Of a stretch of DNA of 64,000 nt, positions 49,389 to 60,818 are shown one piece after another. This stretch comes from Melastoma dodecandrum (taxonomy: Eukaryota > Streptophyta > Magnoliopsida > Myrtales > Melastomataceae). Numbering within the stretch: the first letter of the stretch is position 1; the number at the start of each line of letters is the position of its first letter. Below the pieces are notes generated by a model. The model saw only the letters and a program-made list of their open reading frames with translations. It made no database searches and was not told where the DNA came from. A program made the position numbers and the translations under genes. The stretch spans positions 3,499,501-3,563,500 of the forward strand of contig JARUPY010000154.1 in the NCBI GenBank assembly GCA_029817715.1. The letters run 5' to 3'.

Positions 49389-50684
49389 AGAAGATATGTC
49401 GCTTTCAACAATAAAGTGATACCCAACCAAATGGAATTCAAACTTTTTAATTCCATACTTTACCGCTAATATTTCCTTGATGGTTGAGTGATAATGTTGC
49501 TCGGCCTGGTTAAACTTACCAGACATATATGCAGAGATGTGTCTTGTACCTTCCCTTTCTTCAAATAGTATTGCGGCCCAAAATTGATCACTTGCGTCCG
49601 TTTGAAGTACTCTAACTCCATCTGAAGGAATTTACAATGGAGGAAGCATTTGTAATTGGGCTTTCAAATATTGAACTGCTTCTGTCTGGGCTTGTCCCCA
49701 AGGCTGAGCTCCTTTCTGCAGTTGGGCTTCTAACGGATTGGTGTATCTGCTTATATTAGGCACAAAATCTCGCAAATAGTTAACAATTCCCAAAAATTGT
49801 TGGACATGTTTCATAGTCAAATTAGAGTCCGGGAATTTTAACAGTTCTTGGGCAATATGGGGTCCTGGATAGTACTCACCCTCTGATAGTCTCATTCCCA
49901 AGAATTCTATGCAAGTCTCATATAACTTAATCTTTCGTTCAGAAAGCATTATCCCATATTTCTGTACCAGGTCAACAAACTGTCTCGGCAAAAGTTCATG
50001 TGACTGCTTGTCAGGGCTGAATAACAGTATATCATCAATGTATATCAGTGCTGAATTCTGTATGGGCCAAAATATTCTAGTCATAGCTTTCTGAAAAAGC
50101 GAAGGAGTAGTCTTAAGTCCGAAAGGTAAAACTGTCCGCTGGTAATGTCCATCTGGGATACAAAATCCCGTTTTCCATCTTTCTTCTGGATGTATGCCAA
50201 GTTGCCAAAAGCCACTTTTAAGATCAAACTTAGAAAATATTTTTGCTTTGGCTAGTGAGGAAAATAATGTTGTTCTATTTGGCAATGGAAATTTATCATC
50301 CTGAAGGAAGTGATTTAGAGGCTGGTAGTTAATGACTAACATTTTCTTGCCTCTGATCTGCTCGGAGCGCTTATTGACATAAAACGCTTCACATGCCCAT
50401 TGTGAATTGGACTGCTCAATTAGTCCCTATTGCATTAAAGAAATGCATTCTTCTCTAGCTAAGCGAGCATCATGAGGTTTCATACCAGAGTGGCTTGCCT
50501 TAGTAGGGTTGACATCTTCGTTTTGCTTGAAGGGCAACTTTACAAAGAACTCTGGGTTCTTCCACGACGGATGAGGGCATTTTTGTAAAAACTCAACATG
50601 ACTTTCTGCAAAGGCTGAACTAAATAACTGTCTTGCCTTATCTGCAGGTTCAATGAAGTTAAGGATTGTTGAGCTCCGCCCCAC
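49389..50684 (-). pseudogene. Endogenous pararetrovirus remnant: reverse transcriptase and start of RNase H
   Basis: Caulimoviridae-type polymerase remnant. From right to left it holds the region before the RT (50427-50684), the RT fingers and palm with the YIDD catalytic box (about 50030-50040 on this strand), the thumb, and the first half of RNase H (49389-49526). Stops interrupt the frame near 50425 and near 49629. The viral sequence ends abruptly near 50680 on the right, and on the left at the LTR-like insertion, after which it resumes at 46864. No capsid, movement or other viral gene was found in the window, so this is a fragment and not a complete provirus. Confidence 0.85.
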
Positions 50685-53097
50685 GCCGATTCGTCACAGA
50701 GCCGTACGCTCCTGAACGAGCTCACAAAACGCAGAACATCACCGAACCCCCCCAATGCCACGGACATCGGGACGCAAAGAATACAGAAAGAGAAACCTTA
50801 CGCTCTCCGCGACCCCCCGCAGCTCGACTTACCCGACCTTGTCCGGCACACTCTCTACTCCCAACCACATCACGATTCATTCACGCAGAGCACAAGCTGA
50901 AATCCAGAAGAACAGGGGAAGGGGGTGGGGTTGTTTCCGAGGCTCGAGTAGCTCAGTGAATGGCTCCGATGGTCCCCGATCCTGCGCCTCCCTTCCTCCC
51001 TCCGTGGAGCCGCGCGCTTCCTAAGAAGGTGTCGCCCGCATCTCGGCCGTTTCGAGTCAATCGACAGCAAGGCGGAAAACAACCCAGCTCCGGGAAGACG
51101 GCCTACGAGAACGCAGCTGCGGGGAGGAACGTTGCTGGGGAACAATTGCCGCTTCCCCTTTGCTGAAGGAACTTGAAGAAGGCACAGTTTCCCCGACGCA
51201 ACGCAGTCCCCCCTCCCCCAGTTGAAGAAGTGCATTCCCTTTTAATCCGTTCTTCGGATATGAGGCTTGTGGCCGGGAACGTTTTTCCCTTGTCCCACCA
51301 CACAGAGGTCTTATCCTATTGCCGACTAATAATGTGTGGTGCTGAATTAGAAATTTTCTTGTCCGAAATATTTTTTTAACCGAGTCTTATTCATTATAAT
51401 TAAATACTAATTGTAAGTTAGATACTAATTATAATTCTTTTCTCCGATCAAAACCCGCGATGTTAATCGAACCTCATCGTTACTCGAATTTGATTACGTT
51501 TAGGTCTGAGCATCCTCTTTTTCACGTGACGTAGTCACATGAAATTGAATTCGAAGTTTCGGTAATGTTCGCTCGTAACATCAGTCAACAACGATAATAT
51601 TAAACTCTCGTGTCATGTCGGATTTTGACCCAGTCAATCGTTCGACACGTATTTATTACTATTACAATAACCCACTTACATTTTTATATTCAACATAAAT
51701 TTTTCGGGTCGTTACACGAAGGGCGGTCCACTCCTTCAAGACATTAAACATGTCTTCCCTCTGAATCTTCTCTTCCTTTAGGACAGGAGTGGGGAGTCCA
51801 ACATGCTAAACCTATGAAGTAATAAAAAGCAAAGGTGATTCAGCGGGGAGGGGGTGGGTTAATCTCAATGATCTCGGATTCCAACTAGTGTCATGTTCAT
51901 AGGGGCCAGCTCGACAAACGTCATGGGACTCATGGTTGATGAGATTTGTACTTTAGAAATACGACGATGCCTCCATTTTTCCATGTTAATCTCATCTACG
52001 TCTTACTTATTAAAGTAGTTTCTGTTGTTTTTGTTCATGAAAGAGAGAGGTCGGGGCATGGATTTCCGTGCCAAGATGAAAACTGGAAAAAAAAAATACG
52101 TCGGCGGAAAGTGACAAAATCTAAACTGTAAAATCCACGTAATTTGGTGCTACGATTTATTACTTGTAGGTTGGTCGTACCATGTCACTTGTCGGCTGTC
52201 GAGAAATCGGGTGGATTGACTTTTTAGGCAAGTGTCATTTCGACCGCTATCATTCCTCAAAACCGAATCCATTTGTGGTGAAAACGACCAGTCCAGAACG
52301 AACACTTATCGGGTTGATGACTCTCAATAGAGCTTGACTTGGAGCCACAAAAGTTGAGTTCTAGCTGGATTCAGTCAAACTACGGTGAGCTCGAACCACG
52401 TTCCCAATGTTCGAATATTGATATACCTTAAATTTGACTTTGAAGATCTCCACTCTAAACTATGTTACTTTTCATAGATTCAAAAATATATATAACTTAA
52501 ACTCAAAAGATTATGTTGTCAATGTTATCAATCGTAATACCGATTTCGAATTTTATTTTTATTAATATATAATATATATGACTCGCGACTTCCACTCGTA
52601 AACTGCCGAGACGTGAGTTTTAGGGCTCGAGTTCGGTACGTGTTATTAATGACCTAGCTTGACTTGGACTAAAGTCGAATTCAAACCTAACTTAGCTCGA
52701 GATATATCAAAATGGAATTCGAACAATCTAACGATGGGCAAGCAGACACAATCGATTTTGTTCCGAAAGATTTGTTGCTTTTTACTGGATTGGACCAGAC
52801 AGTTAACGCGATGTGGCAGTAATAACCCTGACACCCCCCCCCCCCCCCCCCCAAAAAAAACAAAAAAAGAAAAAACTAATTTTAACCTTAGATATTTCGA
52901 GGTCTTCTTGCAACAAAAGTCGATTGAATTGCCATGTTGTAATTATTCAACTCTCTAATTTTACAAAAACTCTCTTGGAATCAATCTGTTCAATTGTCGT
53001 CCCAACAAAATTGTTGCTGTTGTTCACTTTATTTATTTACGCATTTCTTCGTAAGAAAAATACCGGGGAAGAAGATTAAAGGGGTGAGGGAGAAGGT
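50685..53097. other. Intergenic region between pararetrovirus remnant and peroxidase
   Basis: The first 500 bp (50690-51170) are GC-rich with overlapping open frames but no recognised motif. Around 51380-51714 the sequence becomes AT-rich and ends TTCGGGTCGTTACA, which looks like a Gypsy LTR end; I could not find its partner. A run of 19 C occurs at 52834-52852. The last part is the peroxidase promoter. No gene is supported. Confidence 0.45.
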
Positions 53098-54286
53098 ATG
53101 GCCTCCTGTGTGCATTGCGGTGGTCGTCTCGCGGCTCTTCCGTGTGTCGTCATGGTGGTCATATTCTTCTCTGTTGTATCAATGCCACCCTACGCGGAAT
53201 GTGTTGCAAGTCAGCCCCCGCCGCCTCCTCTTGTGTGGGGTTACTACGGGCTCAAATGCCCCGTCGCGGAGAGAATTGTCAAGGAGGTGGTCAGTGCGGC
53301 TGCGAGGCGCAATCCTGGCATTTTAGCCGGACTTATCAGGATGTACTTCCATGACTGTTTCGTCAGGGTAAATGAACTTATTCAGGATGTTTTCGTCCGA
53401 TGAATAGTTTTTGCATTCATTTTGCTAAAGAGGGTCCGCGCTCTTCTTGGCGTGATTGTAGGGCTGCGACGCATCCGTTCTCCTGAAGTCTGCGGATGGC
53501 CAAGCAGAGAGAGACCACCGCGCAAACAGAAGTTTGCAAGGGTTCGAGATCCTCGAAGAAATCAAATCCCGGCTCGAAGCAGCGTGCCCAATGACTGTGT
53601 CGTGCGCCGACATCCTATCCTTTGCTGCTCGCGACAGTGTCGCCCTGGCCGGGGGTATATACTACGACGTGCTGTCCGGACGGCGTGACGGCCTGGTCTC
53701 CCGTGCCTCCGAAGTCATCACTAACCTTCCGTCCTTCAACTCCAACGCCCAGCAACTCGTGGATGCCTTTGCAAAAAAGGGCCTCACGGCAGAAGAAATG
53801 GTGACCCTATCAGGAGAACACACCATCGGCGTCGCCCACTGCAGTCTCCTCTCGTCCCGTCTGTATAATTATAACAACACCGGAGGCATCAAACCCAGCA
53901 CCGTGGATCCCTCGATGGATCCAAGGTATGCGGAGTATCTGAAGAGGAAGTGCCCCCAGCCGCAAGGAAATGGGATGGTCCCTGACGCTGCCGTCTTCCT
54001 AGAAGGCAGGACTCCTGCACAACTCGACAATAAGTACTACCAGGATCTGATGAACAAAAGAGGGATGCTGAGGTCAGATCAAACATTGCAGGAAAGCCCG
54101 GCCACTGCGCCTTTGGTTGCGGCGTACGCGGGGAAGAATGAGCTGTGGGCCCGGGAATTCGCAAAGGCAATGGTGCGCCTGGAAAATGTTGAGGTGCTCA
54201 CCGGGAAGAGCGGCGAGATCAGAAGCAGGTGCAGCGCGGTTAATAAACCGCTCTTGTCCAATTTGTTTAGAAAATTAAACGGATAG
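53098..54286 (+). CDS. Class III secretory peroxidase
   Basis: Plant-specific haem peroxidase of the wall or apoplast, using H2O2 to oxidise phenolics. Two coding exons, 53098-53367 and 53462-54286, give 364 aa. A hydrophobic N-terminal signal (LPCVVMVVIFFSVVSMPPY) is followed by a Pro run and the mature start VWGYYGLKCPVAERIV. The distal haem site RMYFHDCFVRGCDASVLL has its catalytic His at residue 85. The proximal haem ligand lies in LSGEHTIGVAHC, His at residue 210. The conserved structural block SCADILSFAARD is present. Class III genes typically have three introns; here only the first is found. The C-terminal tail (SAVNKPLLSNLFRKLNG) is family-like. No frame break. Confidence 0.93.
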
Positions 54287-55379
54287 CGATGGAGCAAACT
54301 CCTCATTTCAAAATTTAGCTCAGCGTTCTGTCACTTCCTCTTCACTAATAGTAATGCCCCACTCCAAAAGAAAAAGGAACGACAAGCCAACAACAACGGC
54401 CTCTGCAGTATCATTTGTGATTCAGTCAGTCAATGAGTGCAATTTTCTATCAGATCTCCAAAGCACTTGCTGGGAGCTGTAGCCATTGCACATACACAAA
54501 CTCAGTATGCATTATCAATCCACACATTGATCTACGGCACCCAAAAGACGAGCATTGCCCTGAAAAAAGCCTAAACTTTGACGAGGATCACCCTCGACGC
54601 AATAATAGCCACGACAGAAGAACCAAAAGCTCCAACAATCCACAAATTCCATGGCGATGGTTGGGTGGGTGGTGGGGAGGACTCACTCGGTGTATGTAGT
54701 AGACGAAAATGGACGCATCCCAATCAACGACATCCCAAGCCAAGAAAGCGAGACCAAGGAGAGAGAGCGAGGGAGGAGCAACCGACCGAAGGGGACCCGA
54801 CAACACCTCCATATCTGGGGCGGACCCTCTTGCCCCCACCACCGGCCCAATCATCGTCGTGGGAGAAGAGGAGGCCGCAGAAGATGGCGTTGTCGTCGGG
54901 CTCCCTCCCTGGTGAGGATGACGGAGAGTGAGGCGGCGTCGTACCATGAGAGGCCGAACATTTGAGGTGAATAGGATGGAAGGGTGACTAATTACTACTA
55001 CAATTCAAATACTACGTTATCCGAGTGAAACTGAAATAATGTTCATTGTCCCAATAAAGTAGCAACAATAACAACTATAGCTTCTTCACATCGTGTAATA
55101 AAGTGTGATAAATTCCCATTAAAGTAGAAAATTAGGCACATGGGGGAAGAACTCGCCAATCCCAAGGTGAGGTTTAAAAAAAAAACACTTTGACCAAAAA
55201 TCAAATACATTTAATTTAATTTTTTTTTAAAGAAAAGTTCCAAGATCTACGCCACTAAATAAAAATAAAAATAATTTGGAAACCACATTCTAATTAAAAA
55301 GCTTCGACGTGAAAAATAAAAATTCAATAAAAATAAAACCATTTTATTACAACCTTAAATTTTTCAAAAAGGCAGGCTC
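54287..55379. other. Convergent intergenic region between peroxidase and SDR gene
   Basis: Both neighbours end toward this 1.1 kb. The GC-rich part (54580-54960) has long open frames on both strands, one with a hydrophobic stretch (minus, about 54600-54947), but none has known motifs or splice support. The remainder is AT-rich. Confidence 0.45.
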
Positions 55380-56293
55380 TCAATATGCGGAGTAACTCCG
55401 GTTGACTACCGTGAACCCTCCGTCAACAGCCAAGTTGTGGCCGCTGATGTAGCCCGACTCGTCCGACGCGAGGAACAGGGCGGCCTCAGCGACGTGCCTG
55501 GCCTTCAGCATCACCCCCTTGAGGTTGGCAGCGGCCTCGCTGTTCGTCTCCACCTCCTCCTCCGTCAGGCCGTATGCCCGGCACGACATCGGCGTGGCCA
55601 CCCCGTACGGCGAGACGCAGTTCACCCTTATCCCGTGCGGCCCGAGCTCGCTGCAGGCCGACTTCACCAGCCCGAGCAGGGCCGCCTTCGTGACGGAGTA
55701 CGTGTGCGGCCCCGCCCCGCCCAGCGTCGCCGCGACGCTCGACGTGCACACGATTGACCCCCGTGTGCCTGCCGCGACCATCGCCCTGGCAGCGTGCTTG
55801 ATCGTGCACGCGACCCCGCGGACGTTCGTGGCGAAGGCGTCGTCGAACCCCGCGAGGTCGAGGTCGAGGACCCCGGTCATGGGGCCTATCACGCCGGCGT
55901 TGCTGAAGAGGACGTCGATCCGCCCACAGGTCTTGACCACGAACTCGACCGCCCCTTCCACCTGCTTCTCGTCACGGACGTCGCAGCGGTGGTATATGGC
56001 CCTGTCGGGGAGGTTCTCATGCTCGTTGATCTTGGCCGCGACGTTCCGGCCGAGTTCGTCCTGAACATCCACTAATACGACGGAAGCCCCGTTCTCGGCG
56101 AACAGACGGGCGGCCTCTTCCCCGATCCCGCTGGCTCCACCGGTGATCATGGCCACCTTCCCGTCCAACCTATCACAGACATTTAAGCAGCAACTCGAAT
56201 GTGAGCTAACCACATCCGTTGGTCTAACTGAATCATCACCACGACGTCAACGCCATCATTAATAAGAAGCATTCATTACCTTAATCTGGACAT
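55380..56293 (-). CDS. Short-chain dehydrogenase/reductase, secoisolariciresinol dehydrogenase-like (SDR110C)
   Basis: Classical NAD(P)-dependent SDR similar to secoisolariciresinol dehydrogenase, ABA2-like and momilactone synthase-like enzymes; the substrate cannot be told from sequence. Two coding exons: a 14-nt first exon 56280-56293 and 55380-56169, together 804 nt, 267 aa. The cofactor motif TGGASGIG is at residues 14-21. An Asp (VDV, residue 39) follows the second strand and favours NAD(H). The NNAG-equivalent is SNAG at 94-97. The catalytic residues are Ser149, Tyr162 and Lys166 (HTYSVTKAA). The tail HNLAVDGGFTVVN is typical of SDR110C. The mini-exon (MSRLR) is chosen because it supplies the usual RLDGKVAMITGG start in phase and stands just below a TATA box. 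Confidence 0.92.
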
Positions 56294-57727
56294 CTCGACG
56301 AGGTTTGTGGGAAGGACGCTTTGCAAATTGAATTGAAATGCGGAGGTTTTGAGAAAGGGGCGGTATTTATAGTGCGATCATGACTATGGATTATAAATTA
56401 AAAAAAATTAACATTTTCATCTGCCAAGAAGTTGGCGTGGAACACTGTAATAAATTAACGACAGTAAAAAAAAGAAAAGAAAAGAAAAGAAAAATACCGG
56501 AAACAATTTAATTCTGCATAGATTAATTTTGAAATGAATACAAAAACTCTAAAATCCCACGTAGCAAAATAACATCGGATCAGCCGCTCGTCTTTAAGTC
56601 ATCTCCTCTCCTCCTCCTCCTCCTCTCCCTTTTTATTTTATTCGTCCCATCCTTATCACATATGTCGTTGTTACCATCGTTAACTAAGCGATTACCTACG
56701 ACATGACGCAATGCATTTTTTTTTATAATTATTTGTAAAAAATTAATTATATCATTTTCTGTTACCAAAAAAATTTAAAAAAGGAATGACCTCATTTTGT
56801 CGAATTAACAATAATATTAAGCGTAGTCTTCTACGTTTTCCTAAAGTAATGTTATATTTACATTATTTAGAGCATTATTATCAATGCAAGTATTTCTACT
56901 GACTTTTGTTTTCTTATTGAAAATAAAAATAAATAGATAAATAAATGGAATCCAACTCCATTCACGTGGCAATTTGGCCACGTCCCGTCGATTACTATTA
57001 ACATTAAGCGGAACTGAATGCTCTTGTTTTTTTTTTTCTCACCTCCTTTAAGAAGGCTGTGATTAATACAAGTCAAATCAAATCCACTTTTTTTTTTTAG
57101 TATGCGGACACGAACGCGGCCTCGGGGCAATAACTCCCAGAATTCCCGGAGACCAAAATAAAAATTAAATTAAAGGATTTTACTGTTTAATATCCGGGGT
57201 GTGCCTTTTCGACGCAAAATATGGAGTCAGGGAGGGAGGGCAAACCCGCTGATAATAATAATAATCAGTCCAATTGACCCCTTTTTGCACAAATTGGTCA
57301 TCAATTAAAACAAACAATCGTTGTTTATCTTTTCTGACAACTGTTTGTCTGCGCTGTTGCCGTTGTTGTTGTTGTTGTATTTCCCATTTAATTTGTCTAC
57401 TCAGCTCACGTGGCCCACTTGCTCCTCCAACAACTGGGACTAGTTTAATTCGAATGGCGGGTGGTAGGTCGCCTGTTCGAATCACGATAACGTACTCCCT
57501 GTAACATTTTATTTGTTTATTTTGCTACACCCAATTTCATATCATTACATTCCACACCGACACCCACAAACGCCAAAGTTTAATGATCACAACGTCCCTT
57601 ACAAACCCCCTGCCACCACCGGACGCCTGCGCGGCCGCTAGATATTCCGATTATATGTACAGCTGAAACCACCGCGGGTCCTACAAAACTTGTTGCTTCC
57701 CCCTCGGGGGGCGAACGACCATTACTA
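56294..57727. other. SDR promoter side and intergenic DNA
   Basis: About 1.4 kb between the SDR start and the stop codon of the PP2C gene. Apart from the SDR TATA box it is AT-rich, with A/G and CCT microsatellites near 56465-56492 and 56604-56622 and a TTG run near 57361-57376. No gene was recognised. Confidence 0.5.
56364..56371 (-). promoter_or_regulatory. TATA box of the SDR gene
   Basis: On the minus strand the sequence is TATAAATA, a consensus TATA box, 71-78 bp upstream of the SDR start codon. Confidence 0.7.
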
Positions 57728-58799
57728 TCACCGGCTGCTGCTGCTGCTGCTGTCCAGCAGGTTCTTCAAGCTGCAGAGAGACTCCGACGAGAGGCTCCAC
57801 CACCTCATCTTCCTTGTCGAAGGCGAGGGCGCCTCCCTTTGATCGAGCGAGGTGAAGCAGACCACGATTACCGTGAGGTTGTCGTACGTGCCGAGGCGCA
57901 GCGCCTCCTTGATGAGATCCCGTGCACACTGATCGGGGTCGTCGTGCTTCCGCAACCCGCGTCGGACTACGCGGACGGCGTGCTGGCTCGACATCACGTC
58001 CCATATCCCGTCACATCCCATGATTAGGAACTCGTCATCCTCCGTCAGTAGGATTTGCCGGAGTTCGGGTTCAGAGATCAACGGCGAAGGGGACCCGCGA
58101 GGGGTCTTCATGTCCCAGTCCCCGAGAGCTCGTGTCACCGACAAAATGCCGTTGAGGTAGCCGTCGTCGATGTAACCTCCCATTTCCTCGACCCGGCGGC
58201 GCTCCGAGGGGTATATGGGTCTGTGGTCCTGGGACATATCGATGGCTTCGCCTCGTCGGCTAAGAACAGCGCGGCAATCGCCCGCATTTGCTACCACAAG
58301 AAGCCTGGATAAATAACAGGATCGCATCAGGACGCGAAACAATGGTTGAAAAGAAAACATAATCTTCACCAAGTCCACCGCACCTTCCCAACACGAAGGC
58401 TGTGAGAACCGTAGTGCCGGAAGAGCTGCTGATGCCAGATTCCTTGGCCAAAGACTGGTCGGCGAGAAGGAAAGCTTCTCGGAGAGAGGTCTCGACCTCA
58501 CTCAGGAATAGGTTATCGACCTTGGTCGATCGAGGGAAGTTCACATCCTCAAAGAAGAGCCTGACGACATTTTTCCTCATATAAGCTGCGGCTTCAGACC
58601 CTCCGTGACCATCGAACACCCCGTAGAAGGCACTCGGTTTGGGGAAACAAAAGGGCGACCCCAAGCAGGAGGAGAGATCGTCCATCGTTACATGCTCATC
58701 TTCCATGAATCTCCGCGGCCCAATATCCGCAAAGCTACCCGAACGTATATGAGGCAAGAACGGGGCAACGGGAGAACCCGGTGTGCTTGGCACAGACAT
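57728..58799 (-). CDS. Protein phosphatase 2C
   Basis: Mn/Mg-dependent Ser/Thr phosphatase of the plant PP2C family. Two coding exons, 58384-58799 and 57728-58304, give 993 nt and 330 aa in frame. Motifs in order: RRFMEDEH (residues 29-36, metal-binding Asp/Glu), [12 protein letters not shown] (60-71), [55 protein letters not shown] and [11 protein letters not shown]. All catalytic aspartates are present. The protein starts [20 protein letters not shown], near the N-terminal sequence I recall for a small group around PP2C22. An AG splice-acceptor signal just upstream (TTCCAG) means an additional 5' exon is possible. The C-terminus ends in a Ser run encoded by a CTG/TGC microsatellite (about 57733-57750). 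Confidence 0.92.
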
Positions 58800-59553
58800 G
58801 ATCTCCTGGAACAAGAAAATCAAACGGACATGAATTCCTAGAAGGCTGAAACCAACACCACATACATCTTCCCTTGGACGTGTAAGCACACGAGGCATCT
58901 CCAACTACTCAAAAGGGAAACCTCCGGACCTTAACTTTCATAGCCCAGGACGGGCGAGTTTCTGCGATATTTTACCAGTCCACCGCCACAAACACACGAA
59001 TGGATCGCTGCTACGAAAGGACTCGGAGGGCACAATCTGCTACCATACCCATAGGGAAGATCGACTCCCCCAGGAATCAGGGATGATCATGACTACCACA
59101 AAAACAGACCCCCAGGAATCAGGGACCTTCAACTCAAAACTCCACTAAATTCAGTCAAAACTCAAGTTTCACCCACAAACAAGAAACCGAACTAACCCAG
59201 CAATCCTAATAATTTCCGCCAAGGAACAGAGCAAGAAAGCAAGCATTCAGAATATCGTCATCTTCATCCACTTATACAAACCCAGAAACAACTCACGGCT
59301 TGAGAAATCGAAACAGGGTGACGAGGAGAAGTGGCAGGGATGGTTCCAGCAGCAGGGCGATGACAAATCACTTCCCCTTCCTCAGCTCCCATCTTTTTCC
59401 ACCCTTTCGAACCCAGAAGCTACAAGCTGAAGAAAGGCTTGACCTTTCCTTGCAGGGTTCCTACGACGGAAAAAGTAAAATGGGAAGGAGAGAAAGTCCG
59501 GGCAATCGTACTCGTACATATACGGGGGTCCTCGTTCTGGAAAATCGAAGCGA

Positions 59554-59559
59554 CACGTG
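59554..59559. promoter_or_regulatory. G-box (CACGTG) upstream of PP2C gene
   Basis: A palindromic CACGTG followed by G, so it also matches ABRE core ACGTGG. It lies about 755 bp upstream of the PP2C start codon, next to a TATA-like TATTTATA on the minus strand (about 59579-59586). A role in ABA or light response is only inferred. Confidence 0.35.
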
Positions 59560-60474
59560 GAGGAATTCTCACCGTTGGATATAAATATGGACGGTCGACG
59601 ATGAGACTGAACTCGCGGTTGAAACTGCTCCGTTGACTAATTGAATTATAGGATTGGGAGGGGGTGGTCCGTGATTTTTTTTTATAATTACTGCCTAATC
59701 GTAATTAGTCACTACATCAATAAGTTCTTATTATTACATTATATTATATTGGTGGTGGTGGGGGGTGTTAGTTTTAGGGGATTTGTCTGTTTTCACTGGG
59801 GAGGAAACGCGGGACGCGGTGAGAAAGGGATGGAGGGAGGGAGGGAGGGGGGTGGAGTTGGTCTAAGTGAATTGACGGGAGAGTCCTCGATGCCGGTAAG
59901 GTTGTAGTAGGTTTGGGGGGGTATTAAGGGAATTCCAAGATAGGCGACCCGTGGTTTGGGGTTTGGAGTGTGTGAGTCCGCCGTTTCATTGATTTATTTA
60001 TTTATCAAGTGTGCCGTGTCTAAAGACGTATGAAACGAATTTAGCGTCGGCTTTTTTTTTTAGAAAAGAATGATGTCACGGTTTTGGGGTCACTAATTCG
60101 TATTCGTCAAACAAATTTCTATTGGATCATCAAATGTTTTGTCAACTTAGCGTGACAAGGGCCTTTTTTTATAATTAAATAACAATGGAATCGGTCTATT
60201 CACGAGTGAGGGAAGATGAATCTCCTCGACATCTAAAACGCTTCGGTGATCAAATATTAAGAGAATGATTGGGCTGCAAAATAATTTGGGTCGGTCGGTG
60301 CCACAAGCAAGATTTTCTAATTTAAGCTCGAGATAGAAGAGAAAGCGAATCGAAATGATGGGCTCGGGAACGAGGCCTGGTCAACAAAGTCGCCGGCTGA
60401 TTAATCAAGTTTTTTTTTCTTTCTTTTTTTTTCCCAATTCAATAAAAAAGGTCCGACATTGACAAATGCCATTT

Positions 60475-60818
60475 AATTAAGGCAAAATATATATGGCCCC
60501 AACTTTGAGCCAATTTTCTGTTTTGTGATTGACTTAGTTTGTTATATAATTTTATCACCAACTTTTATTTTTATTTTGATTTTGGCCAATCATGAATTTC
60601 TTTTAGCGAAAGTCAAACAAGGCCTTAATATATCTCAAACAAGATAAATGAAAATTGTCTATTAAAGTCTGTTTGGCTTACGCATGATAAAATTCAAGAT
60701 TGGTCAAAATCAAAATAAAAACAAAAGTTGGTGACAAAATTATATAACAAACTAAGTTAATGATAAAATAGAAAGTTGGCTCAAACTTGAGGCCATAAAT
60801 TGATATTTTGCCTTTAAT
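60475..60818. repeat. Inverted repeat able to form a ~340-bp imperfect hairpin (MITE-like)
   Basis: The left arm starts TTAAGGCAAAATAT and runs through TTAGTTTGTTATATAATTTT and CCAACTTTTATTTTTATTTT. The right arm, read on the opposite strand, has the same order: TTAAAGGCAAAATAT, TTAGTTTGTTATATAATTTT and CCAACTTTTGTTTTTATTTT. The pairing continues more loosely toward a loop near 60635-60660. No protein is encoded. It looks like a foldback MITE or inverted duplication; I could not identify a clear target duplication. Confidence 0.8.

Noticed and set aside
50666..51235. Overlapping open frames in the GC-rich block right of the pararetrovirus remnant
   Set aside because: Frames are open on both strands because of base composition; no family motif and no consistent exon chain.
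54588..54947. Minus-strand open frame of 119 codons with a hydrophobic stretch between the peroxidase and the SDR gene
   Set aside because: It is in a GC-rich tract that is open in several frames, lacks a recognised motif and has no splice or promoter support.
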